A DNA stretch of 64,000 nt from MADRE3 sp963718195 (GTDB lineage Bacteria > Desulfobacterota > Desulfobulbia > Desulfobulbales > Desulfocapsaceae), in contig CAVQYQ010000004.1 of NCBI GenBank assembly GCA_963718195.1, positions 1 through 64,000 of the forward strand. The letters run 5' to 3'. Made by a program: the position numbers and the translations under genes. Positions 20,655 through 28,229 of this stretch are shown here, one piece after another (the stretch's first letter is position 1; each line of letters begins with the position of its first letter). The notes under the pieces were generated by a model. That model searched no databases and was not told the DNA's origin. It saw only the letters and a program-made list of their open reading frames with translations.

Positions 20655-21680
20655 TTACCCTTCGCCCCCCCTGATCTGATACATAAGTGGGTAGTAGATT
20701 AGTATCAGGAGAAAAAATACCATACAGACTAAGCACAACCGGCCGGCCAGGAGACGAAACCGAGCCGCAGGCAGGGCGAGGCCTTCACTGCTTCCAGACA
20801 GCCGGGCGATCGAGGTGCTGATACCGGCCATTACCGTACCATGGAGGAGGAAATAGAGCGGATAACCGATCAGGTAATACGGTTCTTTCAACAGGTCAAA
20901 CGGGCAGCGATGATGGGGCATTGCATAGATAAACGGACTGGTAAAAACGGTTATGACCAGCAGGGAATAAAAATAGAAACCAAGCCAGAAACCAATCATC
21001 GCCGAAACATTGATAGATGAAACAACAGATACATCACTGCTGTCCCGACTCATCCTGAAGGTGATGACTGTCAGCACCACTGCCAGCCCACCATATATGG
21101 AAAGCAGCGGAGTCGAGGGCATAATGGCCAGAAGATTATAGCCATCATTTCCCTGGGCGCTGAAGAGGACCCCACAGCAGGATGTGATGATGTCAGGTTC
21201 CAGATTATAGAGGTAGAGAACGAGCAGAATGGTGTCGAGAAGCAAGAGTGGCAGGATAAAAAAGAGCAATAGAAATTTACTTTTTACCAGTGGATAGCAT
21301 TCTGAACTGATATCGAGCTTATGGCATACGATCCAGGCTGCCGACAAAAACAAAGACAGTAATTTTACAATCAGTGCGGGAACACCATAGCTGTTTGCAG
21401 TCAATGCACCGGTAGCGCACATGGCGCCGACCAGAATGTTGGAGAAATAGTCGGCTGCCAGAATGAGCATCAATACACTGAGCAGCTGTATGGCAAAACC
21501 GAACTCAACCAGTACACCACTCAGGCAGACCTCCTCTTCGAGCCGGATCTGTAATTCAGACCCTGAACTGATATCCCAGCTTCCGAGTATGCGCCATCCG
21601 GTCCTCACTCCGACAAGGCAGAGAAAGAGTGTCGCGATCGAACAACTGAGCAACCCTATGGACCAGGCGTCAGTGAGCAT
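20655..21680 (-). CDS. Multi-pass membrane protein, last gene of the NosL-ABC operon
   Basis: A 341-residue protein from the ATG at 21680 with about eight hydrophobic segments. The TAA of the upstream ATPase gene and this ATG are separated by one base, so it is translationally coupled to the ABC transporter. I do not recognise the family. Position suggests either an extra permease/assembly subunit or a redox-linked membrane component. The longer reading from 21710 overlaps the ATPase and is less likely. Confidence is high that it is a gene, low on function. Confidence 0.75.
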   Translation of the reverse strand: MLTDAWSIGLLSCSIATLFLCLVGVRTGWRILGSWDISSGSELQIRLEEEVCLSGVLVEFGFAIQLLSVLMLILAADYFSNILVGAMCATGALTANSYGVPALIVKLLSLFLSAAWIVCHKLDISSECYPLVKSKFLLLFFILPLLLLDTILLVLYLYNLEPDIITSCCGVLFSAQGNDGYNLLAIMPSTPLLSIYGGLAVVLTVITFRMSRDSSDVSVVSSINVSAMIGFWLGFYFYSLLVITVFTSPFIYAMPHHRCPFDLLKEPYYLIGYPLYFLLHGTVMAGISTSIARLSGSSEGLALPAARFRLLAGRLCLVCMVFFLLILIYYPLMYQIRGGEG

Positions 21681-21681
21681 A

Positions 21682-22362
21682 TTAGTTCTTCGACCCGCGC
21701 AAACGTCCATCCCGTATCAGCAGACAACGGTCAACGATGGCATGCTCACTAACCAATGAGTCATGGGAAGCAATAACAATCGTTTTCCCGTCCGCTTTCA
21801 GCTCTGCTATGATCGTCATCACTTCATTGCTGAGCTGTTGATCAAGATGTGCTGTCGGTTCATCTGCAATGATTATCGGAGGGTTGTTTATCAAGGCTCT
21901 GGCGATAGCCGTTCGCTGCAGTTCACCACCCGAGATATTCGAGATATCAAAGTTTTTCCGATGAGCAATGGAAAGTTTTTCCATCAGCAGTTGTGCCCGC
22001 TGTTGCCGTTCCGGAATTGAGATCCCCAATGGCAGGAGCGGCAAGGTTATGTTGGCCATGACGGTGAGCCCCGGGACCAGGTGAAACCTTTGAAAAATAA
22101 AACCTATGGTCTCCCTTCTATAAAGAGTGAGAAAACGGTCAGGCAATCGCGAAAGGGGTTTGCCATTTATAGTTGCCAGGCCACTGGTGGGGACAAAAAG
22201 ACAGCCTATGATTGAAAGGAGTGTTGATTTCCCTGACCCACTCGGTCCCTGTATACAGACAACCTCATTGTCCGAAACCTGCAGAGAAACATCTTTGAGG
22301 GCATGAACCGCATTTGCTGCGGCTCGATTGTACCACTTGTCGACTGAATCGAGCGTAATCAT
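21682..22362 (-). CDS. ABC transporter ATP-binding protein (LolD/MacB-like)
   Basis: A 226-residue ATPase. Walker A GPSGSGKST at 39-47, Q-loop FIFQRFHLVPG near 90, signature ISGGELQRTAIARAL near 143, Walker B IIIADEPTAHLD and the switch histidine in ASHDS are all present. It is of the subfamily that drives FtsX-type mechanotransmission permeases. The permease gene sits 4 bases upstream on the same strand. It probably powers a periplasmic or lipoprotein-handling process rather than classical solute transport. Confidence 0.93.
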   Translation of the reverse strand: MITLDSVDKWYNRAAANAVHALKDVSLQVSDNEVVCIQGPSGSGKSTLLSIIGCLFVPTSGLATINGKPLSRLPDRFLTLYRRETIGFIFQRFHLVPGLTVMANITLPLLPLGISIPERQQRAQLLMEKLSIAHRKNFDISNISGGELQRTAIARALINNPPIIIADEPTAHLDQQLSNEVMTIIAELKADGKTIVIASHDSLVSEHAIVDRCLLIRDGRLRGSKN

Positions 22363-22366
22363 TGTC

Positions 22367-23557
22367 TCACACTATCGAGTCGGGCCTTACCAGCGCACTT
22401 CGCCAGGCAGGCATGACGGTGGCAGCAAGATACGGCAGTACAGATATCGAAAATATCAGCATCAGGTCAGCAAGGCGAAAGACCGGTATTAACGAGAGCG
22501 GCGGAGTCAGGACGGACCAGCCAAGCAATATCGGTTTGAAAAGCAGGCCGTCAAAGAAGAGAACATGCGCCCATGCCATCGTATAACCAATGCTGAAGGC
22601 GAGAAAGGAAATCACCACTGATTCCCAGAACCGCACACTCATGACGTCGGCTGTCAGCCAGCCGACAGCTTTGAGGATCCCAACCTCACGTTTCTGTTCT
22701 TCTGAAAGCCCTGAGGCTTTATCCCAGGCAAGGATTATAAATGCACCGACAGAACCAAGCAGACAGACAAGGCCAAAGCCGCTGCGCCAGCCAAATGCTG
22801 CTCGATAGGTTTTCCGGATCTGTCTTTTTGTTATGACCCTTGAGCCGGCTATCCGTTCCGAGATTTTTTTGGCAATCGTCTCAATTTCTGCCGGATTTCT
22901 CACCGAGACAAGCAGGTCTGTCAGTTCACCTTCTCGCATACCGAAGAGGTCAGAGGCATCATTAAGCCCGGTTACAATTAAATCAGCGGTGACAAGCGCC
23001 GTCGTTTCTGCAAATGTTCCGGTAACATAAAATGATTTAAGGCTCAAATCCGGACGAAACAGTGAAAAACTGTGTCGCCCTACCAGGTTTTTACTGTCAC
23101 GTACCGATTGACCGATTACCGCTCTGCTCACCCCCGGGTCCATGTCATCGTCAGCCCGGTAGGCAACAGATATCCCCGGCAGTTGACGGTGGTCGTCAAA
23201 AGCTGCATCACCGATAACGGTATAATTTGCTCCGCTCAATTCGTCGAAATAATATCCCCAGATACGTGGTTTTATCTCGCTGATACCAAAGATTTTTTTT
23301 AATTCAGATAACTCCTCCAGCAGGATGACATCCTGGCGCCCGGCGGTCAATTTTTGAATGGTTATATCCGGGACTGCAGTCAATAATTGCTCGGCCGCAT
23401 GCTCGAGGCTGCCGGTTATAAGCCTGAAGGAGGCAATGATAAAAATAACCAGACTGAAAACCAGAAAAACGCCTGTATTCTTGAACCGGTTACGCCAGAG
23501 ACTTCCGAGGGCATAATCAAGTATGTTTCGCTGTCTGCTGACGTTTCGGAGAGCCAT
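22367..23557 (-). CDS. FtsX/MacB-type ABC transporter permease
   Basis: A 396-residue permease with one N-terminal transmembrane segment (about 28-48), a large extracytoplasmic domain (about 50-265), and three C-terminal segments (about 268-290, 320-340, 370-390). LSEEQKREVGILKAVGW is the conserved cytoplasmic FtsX-domain signature contacting the ATPase. The ATG directly follows the TGA of the upstream small gene. This topology is that of mechanotransmission ABC systems such as MacB and LolCE. Confidence 0.9.
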   Translation of the reverse strand: MALRNVSRQRNILDYALGSLWRNRFKNTGVFLVFSLVIFIIASFRLITGSLEHAAEQLLTAVPDITIQKLTAGRQDVILLEELSELKKIFGISEIKPRIWGYYFDELSGANYTVIGDAAFDDHRQLPGISVAYRADDDMDPGVSRAVIGQSVRDSKNLVGRHSFSLFRPDLSLKSFYVTGTFAETTALVTADLIVTGLNDASDLFGMREGELTDLLVSVRNPAEIETIAKKISERIAGSRVITKRQIRKTYRAAFGWRSGFGLVCLLGSVGAFIILAWDKASGLSEEQKREVGILKAVGWLTADVMSVRFWESVVISFLAFSIGYTMAWAHVLFFDGLLFKPILLGWSVLTPPLSLIPVFRLADLMLIFSISVLPYLAATVMPAWRSALVRPDSIV

Positions 23558-23836
23558 TCATCTCACCGGTACGATAATTGAACTTGAAGGAAAGTGCTCT
23601 ATTGCCCCGGGATGGTCCATAAACGGTGCCAGGGGATCGGAAATGGATAGATGTCTGATGTACCTGGCATCAGTGGCGATACAGAGATCACTCAAGCCCA
23701 ACCGTTGAATAATCTCGCGCATCTGTTGACCTGAGTCCTGTCGGAAACCGTGCGCTCGATAGTGGGCCTGATAGAGTACAAGCTGGCATACCACGATGAA
23801 CGACACAACAATGAGCAGTCGTGTTGATGGCCTCAT
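23558..23836 (-). CDS. Small protein with N-terminal membrane anchor, unknown
   Basis: A 92-residue protein with one hydrophobic segment (residues about 7-22, LLIVVSFIVVCQLVLY), probably an inner-membrane anchor or uncleaved signal, and a periplasmic tail. No motif is recognised; there is one Cys in the tail (LSDLCIATD). It is reliably a gene because it fits exactly between nosL (5 bases) and the permease gene, whose start abuts its stop. It is probably an accessory subunit of the same system. Confidence 0.65.
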   Translation of the reverse strand: MRPSTRLLIVVSFIVVCQLVLYQAHYRAHGFRQDSGQQMREIIQRLGLSDLCIATDARYIRHLSISDPLAPFMDHPGAIEHFPSSSIIVPVR

Positions 23837-23841
23837 GGCAG

Positions 23842-24354
23842 CTATTGTTGTGTTTTCTTCATTTTCTTTTTTTTCATCATGTGCTTTTTCTTCATGGACA
23901 TGATCATCTCGCTATTGATCTCATCGAACCGGAGCAATTGCTTCCCTTTGTGATCATCACTGAAATTTTCAGCAGCCTGTTGCGACTCAAATGGCACCAA
24001 TTCCTCGCCCATCGGCCCCATCACATCACTGCCGACCACGTAAATGGCCTTCCTGCCATCGAGATACTCGAGCGTATAGTAGTCCTTCACCCATATTTCT
24101 GCTGCTGTCATATCACCTTTGCCATTATAGGCTGACGGCATAAAATAATAGGCCATCAGATCTTTTACCCCGTCAAACATGACCACCTCTTCACCTGGTG
24201 GATGAAGCTGGGTAATCCATGGGTCATATTTCGCCACCATCATCCCGCAAACAGCACAGCGTTGATCAGGGCTTACCGGATTAACCGGCTCTGCCAGGGC
24301 TGAAAAAGCGAAAATACTCAAGCAAAGTGTCAATATAACCGTATGTTTATTCAT
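23842..24354 (-). CDS. NosL family copper-binding protein with Met/Lys-rich tail
   Basis: A 170-residue exported protein. The signal peptide covers about residues 1-21 (ending FSALA). RCAVCGMMVAKYDPW at 32-46 is the NosL signature, with C33, C36 and the following methionines as likely Cu(I) ligands. NosL delivers copper for nitrous oxide reductase in denitrifiers. The C-terminus is unusual: the last ~20 residues are almost only K, M and H (KKKHMMKKKKMKKTQQ), which could add metal sites or bind the membrane surface. I chose the ATG at 24354 over a GTG at 24372 because it opens the signal peptide. No nosZ is in the window. Confidence 0.85.
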   Translation of the reverse strand: MNKHTVILTLCLSIFAFSALAEPVNPVSPDQRCAVCGMMVAKYDPWITQLHPPGEEVVMFDGVKDLMAYYFMPSAYNGKGDMTAAEIWVKDYYTLEYLDGRKAIYVVGSDVMGPMGEELVPFESQQAAENFSDDHKGKQLLRFDEINSEMIMSMKKKHMMKKKKMKKTQQ

Positions 24355-24379
24355 GATTAATGCATCTCCCACTCAAATT

Positions 24380-24934
24380 TCATTTTAGGTATTTGCCAAC
24401 GAGTTCCTCTATCTCTGCCTCTCCAACACCACCGAGAATGGCGGTAATAATTTTCTGGTCAGGACTGATAAAAATTGTCTGGGGAACCATCCGAACCTGG
24501 TAGTCAGCAGCGAGCTTTCCATCCCCGTCCAGTGCAACCGGGAAGACAATTTCAAGATCCGTGATGAACGATTCCACGCTGTCAATCGTCTCCGTGGCCA
24601 TGGCAATATAGAGCACCCGAAGCCCCCGCTCCTGGTATTGGTCAAAATAGCGGTTAACAATCGGTGTGTCAGCCCGGCAATATTTGCACTCGGTATCCCA
24701 AAATCGCAAGATTACCGGAAACCCCTTCCAGCCGGCGGATGAAACAACATCACCATGCAGGTCAGTGACTGAATAATCTGGCGCCCGATCCCCGATTTTT
24801 AAACGGGTCGAATCCTCGGTGCTGCAGCCTGCAGTTCCAATGAGAAGGACAAGGATAAGACTGGTGTTGAAGAACGTTTGCCACCGGTCTGCTTGTAACA
24901 ATGTCGTCCAGTGATCAGAGAAATAGAGTACCAC
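24380..24934 (-). CDS. TlpA/ResA-like thiol-disulfide protein, probable lipoprotein
   Basis: A thioredoxin-fold protein of up to 184 residues. A hydrophobic segment (about 24-36) ends in GTAGC, a weak lipobox with C37. The redox motif is CKYC (C83, C86) in FWDTECKYCRADTP, as in extracytoplasmic TlpA/ResA reductants, followed by a cis-proline segment (MVPQTIFI). It probably reduces disulfides or metal-site cysteines in the periplasm. It is the first gene of the nosL-ABC operon. The start is uncertain: the GTG at 24934 is the most distal; a TTG a few codons downstream would also keep the signal sequence. Confidence 0.82.
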   Translation of the reverse strand: MVLYFSDHWTTLLQADRWQTFFNTSLILVLLIGTAGCSTEDSTRLKIGDRAPDYSVTDLHGDVVSSAGWKGFPVILRFWDTECKYCRADTPIVNRYFDQYQERGLRVLYIAMATETIDSVESFITDLEIVFPVALDGDGKLAADYQVRMVPQTIFISPDQKIITAILGGVGEAEIEELVGKYLK

Positions 24935-25300
24935 GATATCGGTTGCCTCATACTAATGTGGGTAGAACGGCTGGAAGATGGTTCATGTTCAAAAAGAGCA
25001 ATCCCCACTAGAGAACCAAAAAGTACTAAAGAAATCAATAGTTATCTCCTGCCATTCTATTACCCCTCAACACTGCAGTTATCCCCCTGTCAATAACTTA
25101 CCGGGTGCTGACGGTGGTTCGCTCACGTCCATTGGTCCGCTTTTGTGTTTTTTGATCATTACTCTGAACAGCCACCGTATCCAGCGCTCATGAACAGGGG
25201 GTCATAAAGGGTTGTCCTGTTGCCCATCTAATGCTACAATGTGTTATACAATTTAGGATGATTTCGATTTTCAATAAATCGCAATCGGGAGGCGAACCAG
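24935..25300. other. Intergenic region between divergent TlpA-NosL operon and two-CW regulator
   Basis: About 365 bases without a supported gene. It carries the divergent control region of the operon to its left and the HTH gene to its right, including the promoter candidate at 25212-25240. Confidence 0.5.
25212..25240 (+). promoter_or_regulatory. Sigma-70-type promoter candidate for the two-CW regulator
   Basis: TTGTCC (4 of 6 to TTGACA) and TACAAT (5 of 6 to TATAAT) are separated by exactly 17 bases, about 60 bases before the GTG start at 25301. Based on pattern only. Confidence 0.5.
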
Positions 25301-25675
25301 GTGGAAAGTACAGAGTTCATAGCGATACGTAGGAGATTGGCAAAGACCCAGAAAGAACTGGCAGAGTTACTGGGCTCCTCTCTTAAAGCTGTCAGCAGTT
25401 ATGAGCAGGGTTGGCGATCCATACCTGGTCATGTGGAACGACAGCTTCTGTTTCTCTTTTCCAAAAAAGTTCAACTCAAGGACCAGAACTGCTGGGACAT
25501 CATAAAATGTCCACCCGATAAAAAGGAGAATTGTCCAGCCTGGGAATTCAACTCAGGCAACCTCTGCTGGTTCATCAACGGTACTATCTGCGACCAGCAG
25601 GCTCAAAAGAACTGGCACGAGAAAATTTCAATCTGTCGAAATTGCAGGGTTTTGAAGCGGCTATTAAAATCATGA
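25301..25675 (+). CDS. Helix-turn-helix protein with two-CW cysteine domain
   Basis: A 124-residue protein. Residues about 5-50 are an XRE-like helix-turn-helix (LAKTQKELAELLGSSLKAVS). Residues 62-118 are a two-CW domain: CWDIIKC, CPAW, LCWFINGTIC and ICRNC, giving cysteines 64, 70, 78, 89, 97, 112 and 115, a probable metal or Fe-S site. It is likely a metal- or redox-sensing DNA-binding regulator. The GTG start has GGGAGG eight bases upstream. It lies divergent from the TlpA-NosL operon, a natural target. Its stop overlaps convergently with that of the MobA fusion gene. Confidence 0.82.
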   Translation: MESTEFIAIRRRLAKTQKELAELLGSSLKAVSSYEQGWRSIPGHVERQLLFLFSKKVQLKDQNCWDIIKCPPDKKENCPAWEFNSGNLCWFINGTICDQQAQKNWHEKISICRNCRVLKRLLKS

Positions 25676-26626
25676 ACCCGAAGGCGGTGTAGGATTTATA
25701 TCTTCAGGCCGGTTCACATTTCTCCAGGCACCGGCGAGACGCTCGGGAATAACCGGCTTGAACACGCCATGACACTGCCCAATACGATGCACCCGCATCT
25801 CACCTTTAACTGCCAGAGATTCAAGTAGTGGTGCACTGCGAAAGTCATACCAGCCATAGAGTGGCTCTATCCTGCCTGTTACCCGATTATATGGTATGAC
25901 AGCCAACCGTCCCACCTTTCGCTGAGCGATAATCCATTTGATGCTCTCAATGGTAATATCAGGCATATCGCAGGCCATAACAATCCAGGAGACAAAAGGA
26001 TAGGCTTTTACAACAGCAGAGATGCCGGCCAGGGGACCGGACCTGTCAGCAATGTCATCAATTCGCTCCAGGGAATCAAGAGCCGCCGGGATCTTACCCC
26101 CGCCCGACAACACAATATTTGTCACCTGCGAAGTCAAGACCTCAACGGAACGTTCGAGCCAGCTCGTTCCATCGCCACTGTCCAGGAGATGCTTCGGGTG
26201 CCCCATCCGAGAACTTCTGCCGCCGATAAGAATACATCCCCAAACAGGGGTTCTCTGCATGCAGCCAGCAAGCCAGGAAAAAAGTGCGTCTGTACACGCC
26301 ACCACCTCCGAAATATCGGTACAGACAAAACATGGCTGCCCGCCCCCCTTATGATTGCTCACAGTCAGATGTACCCCAAGGTGCAATTGAGCGCAATCAA
26401 GGTCACAGTGACCGGTAATCGCAAGCAGGTCGCTGCTGACAAGGTTCTGGATAGTGCTGTTGTCCAAATGTTTGCCGTCCGCGCTCAGGGTAAGCTGGGG
26501 TGCCACGCCGACGCGCCCCCCTCTGCAAGATATCTCTTTACAGAGTGCAGAAAACAGTTCAGCCTTTCTCTGTCGATCATACTGAAACTGATGCACGTTG
26601 ATAATGGGAAGGTAGTCAGCTAACAT
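25670..26626 (-). CDS. mobA: MobA fused to a degenerate MobB-like domain
   Basis: A 318-residue protein from the ATG at 26626. Residues about 130-318 are molybdenum cofactor guanylyltransferase (MobA): LIGGRSSRMGHPK at 133-145 is the nucleotide-binding signature and MACDMPD the metal site. It joins GMP to molybdopterin, giving the bis-MGD cofactor of Mo/W enzymes. Residues 1-125 align by eye with MobB (PIINVHQ then ISCRGGRVGV, GKHLDN), but the Walker A GxxGxGKTT is replaced by HQFQYDRQRKA. Longer starts overlap mqnD. It lies 19 bases after mqnD on the same strand. A working partner for the AOR cofactor is an inference. Confidence 0.82.
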   Translation of the reverse strand: MLADYLPIINVHQFQYDRQRKAELFSALCKEISCRGGRVGVAPQLTLSADGKHLDNSTIQNLVSSDLLAITGHCDLDCAQLHLGVHLTVSNHKGGGQPCFVCTDISEVVACTDALFSWLAGCMQRTPVWGCILIGGRSSRMGHPKHLLDSGDGTSWLERSVEVLTSQVTNIVLSGGGKIPAALDSLERIDDIADRSGPLAGISAVVKAYPFVSWIVMACDMPDITIESIKWIIAQRKVGRLAVIPYNRVTGRIEPLYGWYDFRSAPLLESLAVKGEMRVHRIGQCHGVFKPVIPERLAGAWRNVNRPEDINPTPPSGS

Positions 26627-26645
26627 CTGTGCGTTACCAGCAAAA

Positions 26646-27482
26646 TTAAAGACAAAAGGTGGCTTGTGCAGATTGTGGTAAAATCCCATCTTCCCGGGCA
26701 CGAGAGAGAAACATTTCCACTGCAAATCGCCCCTCTTCTCCCAGGTCATAGGAGAAATCATTCACATATAAATCGATATGGCTCTGAATTACATCTTCAC
26801 TGATCTCCTGGGCATGCTGCCGTATATAGGCAAGCCCGTCTCCGCGGTTTGCACGGGCCCAGGTTAAACTTGCCTTGATCTGACTGTCGATCTGAGCAAT
26901 CAAGCGGTTGCCAAGGCTCCTGCGCGCAACAATACAGCCAAGCGGAATCGCCATTCCACTGATATCTTCCCACCACTGCCCGAGATCCTGCAAACATTGT
27001 AATCCCCGAGACTGATAGGTAAACCTGCTCTCGTGAATGATAACACCCGCACTCACCTCACCGTTCCAGACCGCTTCCAGAATCTTTTCAAATCGCATCT
27101 CAACAAGATCAGTGCAGCCAGGAAGAAACATCTGGAAAAGAAGAGCCGCAGTCGTATATTTACCGGGGATCGCGACTCTTTTCCGGACCAGCTCGTCACC
27201 AGACAGATCGTTACGCGAAACCAGGAGCGGACCACAACCGCGGCCCAGCGCTCCTCCTGACGGGAGCACACAATATTCATCCAGGAGATGACCGACGGCA
27301 TGGTAAGAAAGTTTGGTTACATCGAGACGGTGCTCAAAGGCCCACTGGTTAAGGGTCTCAACATCTTCCAGGCAGGGTGGCTCGAACTCGGGATTCCCCG
27401 GCTGAGGGGCTGAATGAACCATCCTGTTAAAAATGAAGGTATCATTGGGACATGGAGAAAAACCGATTGTCAGCGGCCTCAT
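26646..27482 (-). CDS. mqnD: 1,4-dihydroxy-6-naphthoate synthase MqnD
   Basis: A 278-residue member of the futalosine menaquinone pathway. GFSPCPNDTFIF at 7-18 is the MqnD signature. SPSGGALGRGCGPLLV-like text near 70-90 and GVIIHESRFTYQ near 146 fit the periplasmic-binding-protein-like fold of MqnA/MqnD. It converts cyclic dehypoxanthinyl futalosine to 1,4-dihydroxy-6-naphthoate. Its ATG overlaps the mqnB stop by four bases (ATGA). Menaquinone is thus made by the futalosine route. Confidence 0.93.
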   Translation of the reverse strand: MRPLTIGFSPCPNDTFIFNRMVHSAPQPGNPEFEPPCLEDVETLNQWAFEHRLDVTKLSYHAVGHLLDEYCVLPSGGALGRGCGPLLVSRNDLSGDELVRKRVAIPGKYTTAALLFQMFLPGCTDLVEMRFEKILEAVWNGEVSAGVIIHESRFTYQSRGLQCLQDLGQWWEDISGMAIPLGCIVARRSLGNRLIAQIDSQIKASLTWARANRGDGLAYIRQHAQEISEDVIQSHIDLYVNDFSYDLGEEGRFAVEMFLSRAREDGILPQSAQATFCL

Positions 27483-28150
27483 ACGATCTCCTTGAGTTTT
27501 TCAACGATCAGCGAGGCAACATAGCCCGAGTGGCTGCACGCCTCTTTCAACTTCCATGGCGCACCCGGTCGATCATCAACCATATTGGAGATAACTCTTA
27601 CCTCGACCATGGGCAGGGAGAATATGTCACAGCACCGGGCGATCGCTGCACCTTCCATGTTTTCGCATATTGAGTTGAACCTGCTCTTCATAAACCGTCC
27701 TCTTGCAGCCGTACCGCTTGCCCCGTTGACCGTAACAAAGGCACCGGTGAAAACGTCGAGCTGTCTTTCGGCAAGTTCTGTCCGGGCATAATTGAGTAAC
27801 GCTTCACTCAACATGAATTTCGTTTTACCGGCAAGGTCTGGGCGGGAAAACGGTTCTACCTGATTACCGTAACATACGCCATAATCTCCCAGGATTTCTG
27901 ATTCAGCAAGACAGATATCAAGCAGGCCGATGGCGGGGCCAACCGTCTCACCGAGGTAAGCGCCGCCGATGCCAAAATTAACAACGCATTTTATCCTGCC
28001 CTCGTGATCACCAAGCACCTGCATAAACCTGACCGCTGATTCAACGGGACCAACACCACAAACGGCCGTCATTACCTGATCATCATGTTTCAACAGCCGG
28101 GATTTAAACGACCCCAATTCAAATTCAGTTGCAGCAACAGCCAAGAGCAT
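27479..28150 (-). CDS. mqnB: Futalosine hydrolase MqnB
   Basis: A 223-residue nucleoside phosphorylase-fold enzyme that removes hypoxanthine from futalosine. FGIGGAYLGETVGPAIGLLD and SICENMEGAAIARCCDIF (the base and ribose site with ENMEGA) are diagnostic of the family. The ATG at 28150 has GAGAGG nine bases upstream; the ATG at 28171 lacks a ribosome site. It overlaps mqnD by four bases. Confidence 0.9.
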   Translation of the reverse strand: MLLAVAATEFELGSFKSRLLKHDDQVMTAVCGVGPVESAVRFMQVLGDHEGRIKCVVNFGIGGAYLGETVGPAIGLLDICLAESEILGDYGVCYGNQVEPFSRPDLAGKTKFMLSEALLNYARTELAERQLDVFTGAFVTVNGASGTAARGRFMKSRFNSICENMEGAAIARCCDIFSLPMVEVRVISNMVDDRPGAPWKLKEACSHSGYVASLIVEKLKEIV

Positions 28151-28229
28151 GGTATCTAACCTCTCTCCCATGAGAGTATAATGAACAATAATTGACTCAG
28201 ATCTTTCTTCTACTTAACCACAATAGACT

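Noticed and set aside
24935..25211. Short plus-strand readings upstream of the two-CW regulator
   Set aside because: Overlap the divergent control region, lack ribosome sites and protein-like composition.
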